From NCBI RefSeq assembly GCF_001695835.1, contig NZ_MBSO01000013.1:62001-126000 (forward strand): a stretch of 64,000 nt of DNA. The letters run 5' to 3'. The notes beneath the pieces are model-generated. The model had not been told where the DNA came from. It did not search any database and saw nothing but the letters and a program-made list of their open reading frames with translations. Positions 54,337-63,523 of this stretch are shown piece after piece; the first letter of the stretch is position 1, and the number at the start of each line of letters is the position of its first letter. Source of the DNA: Ensifer sp. LC11 (GTDB lineage Bacteria > Pseudomonadota > Alphaproteobacteria > Rhizobiales > Rhizobiaceae). The position numbers and the translations under genes are program-made.

Positions 54337-55821
54337 ATGTCAGATCGACCCATATTGACGACGACGGCCGGAGCCCCGGTGCCGGACAACCAGAATTCGC
54401 TGACGGCCGGCCCGCGCGGCGGCGTCATGATGCAGGACTACCAGCTTATCGAGAAGCTGTCGCATCAAAACCGCGAGCGCATTCCTGAGCGCGCCGTGCA
54501 CGCCAAGGGCTGGGGCGCCTATGGCACGCTGAAGATCACTGCTGACATCTCGAAATACACCAAGGCCAAGGTGCTGCAGCCGGGAGCCGAAACGCCGATG
54601 CTGGCGCGCTTCTCCACGGTGGCCGGCGAACAGGGCGCAGCCGACGCCGAGCGCGACGTGCGCGGCTTCGCACTGAAGTTCTATACACCCGAGGGCAACT
54701 GGGACCTGGTCGGCAACAACACGCCGATCTTCTTTGTGCGCGATGCCTACAAGTTCCCGGACTTCATCCACACCCAGAAGCGTCACCCGAAGACCAACCT
54801 GCGTTCGGCGACCGCCATGTGGGATTTCTGGTCGCTGTCTCCGGAAAGCCTGCACCAGGTCACGATCCTGATGTCCGACCGCGGATGTCCGGTTTCGCCC
54901 TTGCATATGAACGGCTACGGCTCGCACACCTTTTCGTTCTGGAACGATGCCGGCGAGCGCTTCTGGGTAAAATTCCATTTCAAAACCCAGCACGGCCACA
55001 AGTTCTACACCAACGCCGAAGCCGCTGACGTGATCGGCCGGACACGCGAGAGCTATCAGGAGGCGCTCTACGGTGCGATCGAGGAGGGCAACTATCCGCG
55101 TTGGACGCTTGAGGTGCAGATCATGCCGGAGCTCGAAGCGGAAAAGACTGCCTACAATCCCTTCGATGTCACCAAGGTCTGGCCGCATGCGGACTATTCG
55201 CCTGTTGAGGTCGGCGTATTGGAGCTGAACCGCAACCCGGAAAACTATTTCGCCGAGGTCGAGAACGCCGCCTTCTCGCCGTCGAACATTGTGCCCGGCA
55301 TCGGCTTCTCGCCGGACAAGATGCTACAGGCCCGGCTCTTCTCCTATGCCGACGCCCACCGCTATCGGCTTGGTACGCACTACGAGCACATCCCGGTCAA
55401 CCGGCCGAAGTGCCCGGTGCATCACTATCACCGCGACGGCCAGATGAACACCTTCGGCGGTATCCAGACCGGCAATCCGAACGCCTACTACGAGCCGAAC
55501 TCGTTCAACGGTCCGGCGGAGCAGCCGTCCGCAATGGAGCCGCCGCTGCGCATCAGCGGCGACATGGCCCGCTACGACCACCGGGAAGGCAACGACGACT
55601 ACAGCCAGCCGCGGGCGCTGTTCAACCTGTTCGATGCGGGGCAGAAGGCGCGCCTGTTTTCCAATATCGCAGCCGCGATGGGCGGTGTGCCGGGCCTGAT
55701 CGTCGAGCGACAGCTCGCGCACTTCAAACTCGTACACCCGGACTATGAAGCCGGTGTGCGTGCGGCTCTTCACGCAGCACATGGTTATGAGGCCGATGCA
55801 ATCGGCACGGCTGCCGAATAA
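54337..55821 (+). CDS. katA: Monofunctional heme catalase KatA
   Basis: A 494-residue small-subunit (clade III-like) catalase. Active-site His lies in [16 protein letters not shown] and the distal Asn in [14 protein letters not shown]; the heme-ligating Tyr is in the [14 protein letters not shown] motif. CAGGAGG precedes ATG 54337. It decomposes H2O2 and is the main peroxide-inducible catalase of Sinorhizobium, under OxyR control from the divergent gene. It is followed by a symmetric terminator. Confidence 0.96.
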   Translation: MSDRPILTTTAGAPVPDNQNSLTAGPRGGVMMQDYQLIEKLSHQNRERIPERAVHAKGWGAYGTLKITADISKYTKAKVLQPGAETPMLARFSTVAGEQGAADAERDVRGFALKFYTPEGNWDLVGNNTPIFFVRDAYKFPDFIHTQKRHPKTNLRSATAMWDFWSLSPESLHQVTILMSDRGCPVSPLHMNGYGSHTFSFWNDAGERFWVKFHFKTQHGHKFYTNAEAADVIGRTRESYQEALYGAIEEGNYPRWTLEVQIMPELEAEKTAYNPFDVTKVWPHADYSPVEVGVLELNRNPENYFAEVENAAFSPSNIVPGIGFSPDKMLQARLFSYADAHRYRLGTHYEHIPVNRPKCPVHHYHRDGQMNTFGGIQTGNPNAYYEPNSFNGPAEQPSAMEPPLRISGDMARYDHREGNDDYSQPRALFNLFDAGQKARLFSNIAAAMGGVPGLIVERQLAHFKLVHPDYEAGVRAALHAAHGYEADAIGTAAE

Positions 55822-55861
55822 GCGGGGCGAGCGCTCGAGCGAGTGCCGACCTCCGGAAATG

Positions 55862-55898
55862 AAAAAGGCCACGGACCTCTCCGGTCCGTGGCCTTTTT
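55862..55898. terminator. Bidirectional terminator between katA and the LysR gene
   Basis: GGCCACGGACC/GGTCCGTGGCC stem with a five-base loop, flanked by AAAAA and TTTTT. It is active in principle for both convergent genes. Confidence 0.95.
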
Positions 55899-55913
55899 GT
55901 CTCTCTGCCGTTC

Positions 55914-56864
55914 TTACCAGCCCGGCAGCATATGGCTCTGCCTGAGGCGCGGATAGCGCGGGAAGCCCTTGATGTCGGCCTCGAGGTCGTCATTGGCGCT
56001 GATCGGCGTGATGTTGTCGAGGCAGGCGGTGATGTGGTTGCTGATCGCATTCGAAAGCGACGGCGAAAGCCCCGGTCGCTTCATGATGCCGATCTGCACC
56101 GGCGCCAGCGCCGGGAACCCGTCGGCGAGCGTCAGCACCTTCATGCCGGGACGAAGGGCCGATTCCGGCAGGACCGAAACCGCCATGCCGGCAAGGACGG
56201 CGGCAGCGACGACCGTTGACGACCAGCTCGTGAACAGGATCTGATACTCGCGGCCGGTCGCATCGAGTGCCGCACAGGCCGCCTGGCGCCACAGACAGTC
56301 ACGGCGACCGACGGCAAGCGGGATCGGTGCGTTCTCCGGCAGCGGATGGTTGATCGAGCTCACCCAGCAGAGCGGCTCGGTACGCACGACATCGGAGGCA
56401 CGGGCACGCGGGTTATGGGTGACAAGCGCAATGTCGAGGTCGCCCTTGGCCATCTTCTCGGCGAGGTCGACCGAGGGCTCGCAGACGATATAGAGCTCGA
56501 CATTCGGATGTGTCTTGGCGAAGCGCATGATGATTTCGGGCATGTAGCGGTCGGCATAGTCGTCGGGCGTGCCGATGCGCAGCGTGCCTTCAAGGCGGTT
56601 GTCGTCGAAGGAAGCGATCGCCTCGTTGTTGAGACGGATCATCCGGCGCGCGAAATTGAGCAGGCGGTCGCCCTCGACTGTCAGTCGGTTGCCACGGCCG
56701 TCCTTCATGAAAAGCGCCTTGCCGATACGCTCCTCCAGGCGCCGCATCTGCATGGAAACGGCGGATTGCGTCTTGAAGACCCGGTCGGCTGCCTTGGTGA
56801 AACTGCCCGTGTCAGCGATCGCGACGAAGGTCTGAAGTTGATCGATATCAAGCGGTGCGGACAT
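55914..56864 (-). CDS. LysR-family transcriptional regulator
   Basis: A 316-residue LysR protein: helix-turn-helix IDQLQTFVAIADTGSFTKAA then RVFKTQSAVSMQMRRLEERI, and a C-terminal effector domain. ATG 56864 is at the start of conservation; a longer frame to 56912 adds a hydrophobic tail. Convergent with katA, but it is not an OxyR (no redox cysteine pair in the right place). The target is unknown. Confidence 0.9.
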   Translation of the reverse strand: MSAPLDIDQLQTFVAIADTGSFTKAADRVFKTQSAVSMQMRRLEERIGKALFMKDGRGNRLTVEGDRLLNFARRMIRLNNEAIASFDDNRLEGTLRIGTPDDYADRYMPEIIMRFAKTHPNVELYIVCEPSVDLAEKMAKGDLDIALVTHNPRARASDVVRTEPLCWVSSINHPLPENAPIPLAVGRRDCLWRQAACAALDATGREYQILFTSWSSTVVAAAVLAGMAVSVLPESALRPGMKVLTLADGFPALAPVQIGIMKRPGLSPSLSNAISNHITACLDNITPISANDDLEADIKGFPRYPRLRQSHMLPGW

Positions 56865-57005
56865 GGCTGTGATGCATCCATAAGATTGTTTGATGAATAT
56901 CATTAAAAACATTCGTTGGACTGATCAATAAGGATTTGCGATCTATCAGGGGCAAATTCATCGATCCCCTTGCCGGCAACGACGCCGGTGATTCCCAAAT
57001 CTCTT

Positions 57006-57045
57006 GGCCCGCCCCTGCGTTTGACCTCCCCGCAGGGGGTGGGCC
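57006..57045 (+). promoter_or_regulatory. Leader hairpin of the DUF1127 gene
   Basis: GGCCCGCCCCTGCG pairs with CGCAGGGGGTGGGCC (one bulge). The loop carries CCTCCCC, an anti-Shine-Dalgarno-like sequence. It ends 26 bases before the DUF1127 start, in the presumed 5' leader. Confidence 0.5.
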
Positions 57046-57071
57046 TCTTCGTGCCTGAAAGGAGCAAAGCC

Positions 57072-57368
57072 ATGCGCACGACCCAGCACGTCCTTAATCT
57101 CGACCTCGTTGCCGGAAAGCAGTCCCATGCGTCCCGCGCCGTCGGTGTCACGGGCATGCTCACGTCCACATGGCGCCAGCTCCGCAATCGCTACGCGATC
57201 GGTCGCCTGAACGACCTGGATGACCGCCAGCTCCTCGATATGGGGCTGAAGCGCGAAGATGTGCACGAGGCGATCACCTCGCCCTTCTTCGACAATCCGG
57301 CGAGCTATCTGACCCGCGCATCGCGAAACCGTGCGAGCCTCTTCTACAAAGGGACCCGTCACGACTGA
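57072..57368 (+). CDS. DUF1127 (YjiS-like) small protein
   Basis: A 98-residue basic protein with the DUF1127 domain near the C-terminus (WRQLRNRYAIGRLNDLDDRQ LLDMGLKREDV, the family helix pair). GGAG precedes ATG 57072. DUF1127 proteins in alphaproteobacteria are RNA-binding or stress-linked (for example CcaF1 and phosphate or GABA responses in relatives); the exact role here is unknown. A dispersed RNA/peptide element lies 95 bases downstream. Confidence 0.85.
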   Translation: MRTTQHVLNLDLVAGKQSHASRAVGVTGMLTSTWRQLRNRYAIGRLNDLDDRQLLDMGLKREDVHEAITSPFFDNPASYLTRASRNRASLFYKGTRHD

Positions 57369-57462
57369 TTGTCCCCCATGGCGCATCCCGCCGCTTGAGA
57401 TGTGCCAGTCGAGCATGATCCGCGAAAGCCTGCCGCCAACGCGGGTCATGCTGCGAATTCCG

Positions 57463-57560
57463 CTGCAAGTTTCCTCAATACGATTGAGGACGGAAACATG
57501 CAGCAGTTCAAAGTGTTAAAGCGTCCCTTGCGCGTCTGATCGACGCGCGGCGCTTTAAAG
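57463..57560 (+). repeat. Dispersed RNA/peptide element, copy 2
   Basis: Second copy of the element at 28648. CTGCAAGTTTCCT opens it; TCCTCAAT (57472-57479) pairs with ATTGAGGA (57483-57490), burying the ribosome site. A 14-codon frame (57498-57539) follows; GCGCGTC (57530-57536) pairs with GACGCGC (57542-57548) around the TGA stop, and an outer TTAAAGCG/CGCTTTAA stem encloses it. Relative to copy 1 the inner stem has a compensating G-C for A-T change. Confidence 0.72.
57498..57539 (+). CDS. Candidate 13-residue peptide in the dispersed element (copy 2)
   Basis: Reads MQQFKVLKRPLRV and stops; AGGA is about seven bases upstream. Strong similarity to the copy 1 peptide despite DNA divergence suggests selection on the peptide. 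Function unknown. Confidence 0.45.
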   Translation: MQQFKVLKRPLRV

Positions 57561-57635
57561 TTTCGGTGCTGCTGACCTCAACGGTCGCGTGCCCAAACGT
57601 TCCCCGCAGGGTAGAGCCAATAGACCCTGCCGCTT

Positions 57636-57673
57636 GGCCCGGTGCATGACCAAGACATGTACCGGGCCTTTTT
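57636..57673 (+). terminator. Rho-independent terminator after the dispersed element
   Basis: Thirteen-pair stem GGCCCGGTGCATG/CATGTACCGGGCC (one wobble pair), seven-base loop, then TTTTT. It ends either the DUF1127 mRNA or a separate small transcript containing the element. Confidence 0.85.
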
Positions 57674-57762
57674 CTTTCTCCATGCTTGAGAAGTGCGCAC
57701 ACTCTCTCCGGCGCCGAGCACGGCGGCGTGGAGGCGTCGATGATGTCAGCGGGAAGGGCTTC

Positions 57763-58593
57763 TCAGCTCTTCGTGCCGGGCCCGGTCTTGTAGATGTCGA
57801 ACAGCGCCTCGACGTTCTTCTGGTATTCCTTCTGCATCTCCAGCCCGGTGTCGAACATGCTGTTCATCACCTGGGAGAATTGCGCCAGCGCCGGATTGTC
57901 GGCGGCGGGCTTCTGCGCGCCGGCGGCACCTGCCTGCATCATATCCTGAAAGGCCTTGACGAAGGGGTTGTCGGCGAAAACATCGGAAGCCTTGGGCTTC
58001 TCTTCTTCCTTCTTGCCCAAGCCAAAGAAGCCTTGCATCGCCTGAGTGAAGGGATTGTCGAAGGGGTTCGGTTGCGGTTCCGGCTTCTTGGCAAAGCCGG
58101 TGGCCTCCATCCATTGCCGCATGGCCGTTGCCATCGGATTGTTGGCGAAGGCATCGCTCGCAGCGGCAAACTGCCCGGTCGTCTGCTTGAACAGCCCACC
58201 CATCAGCGTGTCGGCCATGACCGGCAGCATCTGTTTGTAGATTTCCTGGCTGATGCCGGTCAATTGAGCAGCCTGCGCGGCGACGGCCCGCGACATTTCC
58301 TTCGAGCCGAACAATTGTCCAAGAACGCCGTTGCCATCAGCCATGCCCTGAGGCGTGAACGCCTGGCTCATGTCTTCGAAGTACTTGGCATAGTTGCCGC
58401 TGCCGAGAGCGGTCAGCAGCGCACCGAAATCGTAAGGGTTGGCAGTGTTGCGCTTGAAGGCGGCGGAGAACGCCGGCAGCAACGCCGCAGTCGCCTTGGT
58501 CATCTGCTCCTGGGCGAGGCCGAATTGCTGCGCCATCAGCTCGATGGCCTTGCCGTTCTGTGCCTGTGCGAACATGTCAAAAAGCGGTGCCAT
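57763..58593 (-). CDS. DUF937 family protein
   Basis: A 276-residue mostly helical soluble protein. The N-terminal 150 residues (MAPLFDMFAQAQNGKAIELM with QQFGLAQEQ and the LGSGNYAKYFED segment) match the DUF937 (YidB-like) domain, and the Met/Phe/Pro-rich C-terminal half (NPFDNPFTQAMQGFFG) is disordered-looking. AAGGGGA precedes ATG 58593. The function of DUF937 proteins is unknown. It follows gshA after 111 bases on the same strand. Confidence 0.85.
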   Translation of the reverse strand: MAPLFDMFAQAQNGKAIELMAQQFGLAQEQMTKATAALLPAFSAAFKRNTANPYDFGALLTALGSGNYAKYFEDMSQAFTPQGMADGNGVLGQLFGSKEMSRAVAAQAAQLTGISQEIYKQMLPVMADTLMGGLFKQTTGQFAAASDAFANNPMATAMRQWMEATGFAKKPEPQPNPFDNPFTQAMQGFFGLGKKEEEKPKASDVFADNPFVKAFQDMMQAGAAGAQKPAADNPALAQFSQVMNSMFDTGLEMQKEYQKNVEALFDIYKTGPGTKS

Positions 58594-58704
58594 GCCAGTT
58601 CCCCTTCGGCATCTCGACGCGCGACGCTGCAAGCGACGCATATCCTTGCACTATAACGGGAAATTGGTGTCTGGAAACCGGTATTTGATGGTGCTCGGCG
58701 GGCA

Positions 58705-60078
58705 TCAATACTGGTATTCGGAAAAGACCGGATCGACGGAGCCGTTCCAGCGGCCGTTGTAGAGCGCCAGCAGGTCTTCCGCGAGCGTCGCCTTCTTGGC
58801 GAGCACCTCGTCGAGCGGGGCCAGGAACTGGCTTTCGTCGATGCCGTCGCCGTTGAGCCGATTGCGGCGCTTCAGACCAGCGCGCGAAATGCTGAGCACT
58901 TCGCGCGCAACATCGTAGAGAGTGCCGGCACGGAACTTGGTGGAAAGCGCCTGAACCGGAACCGCGTCGCGCATCGCGCTCACCTCTTCGAAGGTCCAGT
59001 CGCGGGTCAGCGTCTCGGCAGCATCAAGCGCTTCGCGATCGTAGAGCAGGCCGACCCAGAAGGCCGGCAGCGCACAGATCCGCCGCCACGGGCCGCCGTC
59101 AGCGCCGCGCATTTCGAGGAAGCGCTTGAGCCGAACATCCGGGAACAGCGTCGAAAGATGGTTGGTCCAGTCGCCCATGTTCGGTTGCCAGTCGGCGATC
59201 TCGCCCTTCAGCGCGCCGTTCATGAACTGGCGGAAGGTGACGTGGGTGCAGTCGTGGTAGTGGCCGTCGCGCACGACGAAATACATCGGCACGTCGAGCG
59301 CCCATTCGACATAATCGGCAAAGCCGAAATCCGGGCGGAAGGCGGAAGGCAGCAGGCCGGCGCGCTGGTTGTCGGTGTCGCGCCAGATGTCGCCGCGCCA
59401 GGACAAGAGCCCGTTCGGCTTGCCGTCGGTAAAGGGCGAGCTGGCAAAGAGCGCGGTTGAAAGCGGCTGCAGCTTCAGCGACACCTGCATCTTGCGGCGC
59501 ATGTCCTCTTCCGAGGAGAAGTCGAGGTTCACCTGGATCGTGCAGGTGCGGTACATCATGTCGAGGCCCCTGGTGCCGACCTTCGGCATATAGCGGCTCA
59601 TGATGCCATAGCGCGATTTCGGCATGCGCGGCGTCTCGGCGAAGGCCCATTTCGGGCTGCCGCCTATGCCGAGGAAACGGATGCCGAGCGGTTCGGCGAC
59701 TTCGCGCAGGACGGCGAGGTGCTGGTTCGATTCCCTGCAGGTCTGGTGCAGGTTTTCGAGCGGCGCGCCGGAAAGCTCGAACTGGCCGCCCGGCTCCAGC
59801 GAGATCGCGCCGTTGCCCGAGTGTTCCGCAAGTCCGATGATGTTGCCTTCGTCGACGATCGGTTCCCAGCCGCTCTTTGCGGCCATGCCGTTCAGAAGCG
59901 CCTGAATGCTGGCCTCGCCGAAATAGGGGACGGGGCTGTTGTCCGCCTTAAAGAAGGCGAACTTTTCGTGCTCCGTGCCGATCCGGAACCGTTCCTCCGG
60001 TTTCGAACCTGCCGCCAGGTAGGCGGAAAGGTCAGCGACAGAGGTTACCGGCGTCTGGTCGGTGGTATCTCGGGCCAT
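58705..60078 (-). CDS. gshA: Glutamate-cysteine ligase
   Basis: First enzyme of glutathione synthesis, joining glutamate and cysteine with ATP. The 457-residue protein is of the plant/alphaproteobacterial GCS2 type: IGTEHEKFAFF (metal/ATP site), ISLEPGGQFELSGAPL, and RTCTIQVNLDF segments. Start ATG 60078. Glutathione is important for rhizobial stress tolerance and nodulation. Upstream 60079-60323 is 245 bases with AT-rich sequence that must hold its promoter. Confidence 0.95.
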   Translation of the reverse strand: MARDTTDQTPVTSVADLSAYLAAGSKPEERFRIGTEHEKFAFFKADNSPVPYFGEASIQALLNGMAAKSGWEPIVDEGNIIGLAEHSGNGAISLEPGGQFELSGAPLENLHQTCRESNQHLAVLREVAEPLGIRFLGIGGSPKWAFAETPRMPKSRYGIMSRYMPKVGTRGLDMMYRTCTIQVNLDFSSEEDMRRKMQVSLKLQPLSTALFASSPFTDGKPNGLLSWRGDIWRDTDNQRAGLLPSAFRPDFGFADYVEWALDVPMYFVVRDGHYHDCTHVTFRQFMNGALKGEIADWQPNMGDWTNHLSTLFPDVRLKRFLEMRGADGGPWRRICALPAFWVGLLYDREALDAAETLTRDWTFEEVSAMRDAVPVQALSTKFRAGTLYDVAREVLSISRAGLKRRNRLNGDGIDESQFLAPLDEVLAKKATLAEDLLALYNGRWNGSVDPVFSEYQY

Positions 60079-60323
60079 GAGCGTCTTCTTTTGTTTGGAC
60101 GACTCTCGCTGGATAGCGGGAGTTGATGGAGGCTGCTTGAACCGTAATCAGGTGCGGTGCAAGTCAATTTCTTTCAAGATCTCATCAAAAAAAGTAGGAC
60201 GATTGCTTGCGCTGGAACAAGCCCCCGAGACAACAGACCAATCTTTCCAACCGGTCGTTGTTTCACACTTCCGCTCTTCTCTTAGGAGAGGAATTGGCAA
60301 GCGGATTGTTCCGGAGCGACCGG

Positions 60324-61061
60324 TTATCGCCAGTCGCCGACGGTCGCTTGAATGACCGCCATGGCGGCAACGGCGGCGGTGTCGGCCCTCAGGATGCGGG
60401 GTCCGAGCGGGACGGCGGTGACGAAATCGAGGCTGCGCAACAAAGTCCGCTCGGCCTCGGAGAAGCCGCCCTCAGGACCGATCAACAAGGCAAGCTTCTT
60501 CTCCTTGATGCCGGCAAGGATCGGTAACGGATTCTGGCTGTCGCTGCCTTCGTCGCAGAAGATGATACGCCGGTCGTTCGGCCAGGTGGAAAGCACGTCC
60601 TCCAGCCGGCGCGGCTCCTCGACCGTGGGAATGCCAAGCACGCCGCACTGCTCGGCCGCCTCGATGACATTGGCGCGCACCCGCTCGATATTGCCGAGCT
60701 TGCCTTGCACATGCTGCGTCATTACCGGCTGCAGCACGCCCGCGCCCATCTCCACGGCCTTCTGGACAAGGTAGTCGAGCCGCCCGACCTTCAGCGGCGC
60801 GAAGAGATAGACGAGGCCACAGGGCTCGGGCTGCTGCCGTGTCTGCTCGACGGCAGTCAGCACCAGCCTTTTCTTGCTGGCCAGCGAAAGTTCGGCCCGC
60901 CATTCGCCGTCGCGCCCGTTGAAGACAAGGATCGAGGAGCCCTCTTCGTAGCGCAGCACATTCACCAGATAGTTGAATTGTTCCTTGGTTGCCTCCTGGG
61001 CGGAACCCGCACTGAGGGGATGTTCGACGAACAGTCGCTGCATGCGAAAATTGGCGCGCAT
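60324..61061 (-). CDS. rsmE: 16S rRNA (uracil-1498-N3)-methyltransferase RsmE
   Basis: SPOUT-class methyltransferase acting on 16S rRNA U1498. The 245-residue protein has the PUA-like N-terminus and the trefoil-knot SAM site [13 protein letters not shown] and [16 protein letters not shown] 61061 was chosen since conservation begins there; GAAGG is upstream. It follows the phosphate transporter gene after 10 bases, so the two are probably co-transcribed. Confidence 0.94.
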   Translation of the reverse strand: MRANFRMQRLFVEHPLSAGSAQEATKEQFNYLVNVLRYEEGSSILVFNGRDGEWRAELSLASKKRLVLTAVEQTRQQPEPCGLVYLFAPLKVGRLDYLVQKAVEMGAGVLQPVMTQHVQGKLGNIERVRANVIEAAEQCGVLGIPTVEEPRRLEDVLSTWPNDRRIIFCDEGSDSQNPLPILAGIKEKKLALLIGPEGGFSEAERTLLRSLDFVTAVPLGPRILRADTAAVAAMAVIQATVGDWR

Positions 61062-61071
61062 AGAGGAACCT

Positions 61072-62577
61072 TCACATGAAAATGCCGGAGAGGATGAAAT
61101 AGAGGACGGCCGAAAGTGCCGCCGATGCCGGAACGGTAATGACCCAGGCACCGACAATCGTCAGGAAATGTGAGCGGCGCACGAGGCGCCGACGCCGGAC
61201 TTCGGTAAAGTTGGTTTCCGCCGTTTCCATAAAGTCGGTCTGCCCGGTCTGCTGCCGGACATAGTGCAGGCGACGCTTGGAATTGCGGATGTACCATTCG
61301 CGGAAGAAGCCGACGCCAAAGACGGCGCCGACAGCCGTGTGCGTCGAGCTGATCGGCAAGCCGAGCGCCGAGGCCAGGAGCACCGTGACGGCGGTGGCGA
61401 GCGCCACACAGAAGGCGCGCATCGGATTGAGCTTGGTGATCTCCTGGCCGACGACACGGATCAGTTTCGGGCCGTAGAGCAAAAGGCCGATCGAAATGCC
61501 AAGCGCGCCGATCGCCAGCTCCCAGAGCGGGGCCGGCGATTTCTGCGTCGTGATGACCCCGTCGAGCGCCGAAACGATCGCCGACAACGGACCGATCGCG
61601 TTCGAGACGTCATTGGCGCCGTGGGCGAAGGAGAGCAGTGCCGCAGCCACGATCAATGGCAACCGGAAGAGCCGCCGCAAGGACTGGTTGCGGTTGTCCA
61701 GGCCCTCCGATTGCCTGATGATCCAGGGCCGGGCCTGCAGATAGACGGCCACACCGGCGACGACACCGGCGGCAAGGCCGACGGGCATCGAGATCGCCGC
61801 CACTTGAACCAGCGCGATCACGGCAAGATAGGCGGTAAAGCAGCCTGAAGTGACGCCGAGAATAACAGGCATCCATCGCCTGGCCGCGGCAATCTTGTCT
61901 TCGCGGTAGATGATGAATTCCTTGAGGAAGGCGAGGAACGCCGCGGCGATCGTGCCACCAAGCAAAGGCGAGACCATCCAGCTCAGCGTGATGCCGGCGA
62001 GCGACCACCATTGCACGCTGGCAAAGCCGGCAGCGGCGATACCCGCGCCGACGATGCCGCCGATGATCGAGTGGGTGGTCGAGACCGGGGCTCCGGAATA
62101 GGTGGCGATGTTGATCCAGGTGGCCGACGAAGCGAGCGCCGCCATCATGATCCAGACGATGGCCTGAGCGCCGAGCACGTCTTCGCCGTGGACGATGCCC
62201 GCTTCGATCGTCAGCGAAACCTCCCGGCCGGCAAGCAGCGCGCCGGCAATCTCGAACACGGCGGCGATGGCAAGTGCGGTCGCCATCGACATCGCCTTGG
62301 CGCCGACGGCCGCGCCGACATTGTTGGTCACGTCGTTGGCGCCGATGTTCATGGCCATGTAGCCGGCGATGGCAGCGGCTGCGATGATGATCGGCGCACT
62401 TGCGGAACTTGTTACGAAGCTTGCGGCGAAGGCCATGCTCAAAAGCAGAAACAGGCCCGCGAGCGCCGGCGCCGCCAGGCTGCGGCGAACGTGCTGCGAT
62501 GCTTCCTCGGCCAGGCTGAGCTTGTCCAGGTCTTTGTCGAGCGTCTGTTTTGCAAGGCGTGTGCGCGGCTTGGCCAC
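61072..62577 (-). CDS. pit: PiT-family inorganic phosphate transporter
   Basis: Low-affinity phosphate:cation symporter of 501 residues with about ten membrane segments and the duplicated PiT signature [10 protein letters not shown] and [11 protein letters not shown], one in each half. An N-terminal cytoplasmic stretch (about 40 residues) is charged. The typical PhoU-like accessory gene is not adjacent. It forms an apparent operon with rsmE. Confidence 0.93.
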   Translation of the reverse strand: MAKPRTRLAKQTLDKDLDKLSLAEEASQHVRRSLAAPALAGLFLLLSMAFAASFVTSSASAPIIIAAAAIAGYMAMNIGANDVTNNVGAAVGAKAMSMATALAIAAVFEIAGALLAGREVSLTIEAGIVHGEDVLGAQAIVWIMMAALASSATWINIATYSGAPVSTTHSIIGGIVGAGIAAAGFASVQWWSLAGITLSWMVSPLLGGTIAAAFLAFLKEFIIYREDKIAAARRWMPVILGVTSGCFTAYLAVIALVQVAAISMPVGLAAGVVAGVAVYLQARPWIIRQSEGLDNRNQSLRRLFRLPLIVAAALLSFAHGANDVSNAIGPLSAIVSALDGVITTQKSPAPLWELAIGALGISIGLLLYGPKLIRVVGQEITKLNPMRAFCVALATAVTVLLASALGLPISSTHTAVGAVFGVGFFREWYIRNSKRRLHYVRQQTGQTDFMETAETNFTEVRRRRLVRRSHFLTIVGAWVITVPASAALSAVLYFILSGIFM

Positions 62578-62706
62578 TGCGAGGAAACTCCATTGTCACC
62601 ACGGCCACTAAGGCCACAGCAACACGCATTCAAGTGGATTTGCTGGACATCGGCGCATAACGCGTCGGGATCACGCGTTCAGGGCATCGGATGCCGTTCC
62701 TGAAAG

Positions 62707-63213
62707 CTATCCGTTTGCCGCCTTCGGCATCGGTTCGGCCACCACGGTCATACGCGCGCCAAAGGCGAGGATGAGGTCTTTCAGCGATGGCTCGGCCACG
62801 CGCGACGCTGCCTCCTTGTAGTCGACCCATTCCAACTGTCGCCGACCTTCCTCGGGGAAGTGCTTGCAGAGGTCATCCACTTCCAGGGCGTGGACCTGCA
62901 CTTTCACCGAGATCTTGAGACCGTGATCCATGCGCTTCTGATAGAGATAGAAACCGATCGCGGCCTTTTGCACGTGGCCCTTGACGCCGGCTTCCTCGTA
63001 GGCTTCGCGTTCCGCCACTTCATGGGCGCGCTTGCCTTGCATCGGCCAGCCCTTGGGAATGACCCAGCGGCCGGTGTCGCGACTGGTGATCATGAGGATT
63101 TCGAGAGCCTTGGACTTCTTGCGGATGCGGTAACAGAGCGCGGCGTACTGCATGCGCGCCGGGCGGCGCAACATCAATTGGACATCGGATGCGAGCCTGT
63201 TCAGGAAGTTCAA
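62707..63213 (-). CDS. NUDIX hydrolase
   Basis: A 168-residue NUDIX pyrophosphohydrolase with the box motif centred on GKRAHEVAEREAYEEAGV and the preceding WVIPKGWPMQG typical of DIPP-like (diphosphoinositol-polyphosphate/diadenosine-polyphosphate) members. The substrate is not predictable from sequence alone. It stands upstream of the transporter gene on the same strand with a 130-base gap. Confidence 0.92.
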   Translation of the reverse strand: MNFLNRLASDVQLMLRRPARMQYAALCYRIRKKSKALEILMITSRDTGRWVIPKGWPMQGKRAHEVAEREAYEEAGVKGHVQKAAIGFYLYQKRMDHGLKISVKVQVHALEVDDLCKHFPEEGRRQLEWVDYKEAASRVAEPSLKDLILAFGARMTVVAEPMPKAANG

Positions 63214-63523
63214 GGTCGTCTGCGCTCCTCTCGGCGAATCAGTGGTTTCGGATGCTGTTCGAGCCAGTATGGCAGGGTCCTGTTGCGTGTAAATGTCGCT
63301 GCCCTCGGGTGGCTGGATATGTCGCCAGCTTTCGGCCGAACTGTGGTCCAGATACGACAGGATATGGTGCTTTCGCGTCGGTTTTGCAAACCGTCCAACA
63401 ACCGGGCGTTGATCCAGAGATCACGATTGACGACGAGGCGGAATGCTTCGAGATCAGTTCTGAAAGGTTCGATTGGGGCGTGAACGGAGTGCCGCCACGT
63501 TGTCCACGCGGCGCGCCGAAATG
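63214..63523. other. Intergenic region before the GntR-type gene
   Basis: About 310 bases with no convincing gene, terminator or repeat. Confidence 0.45.
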
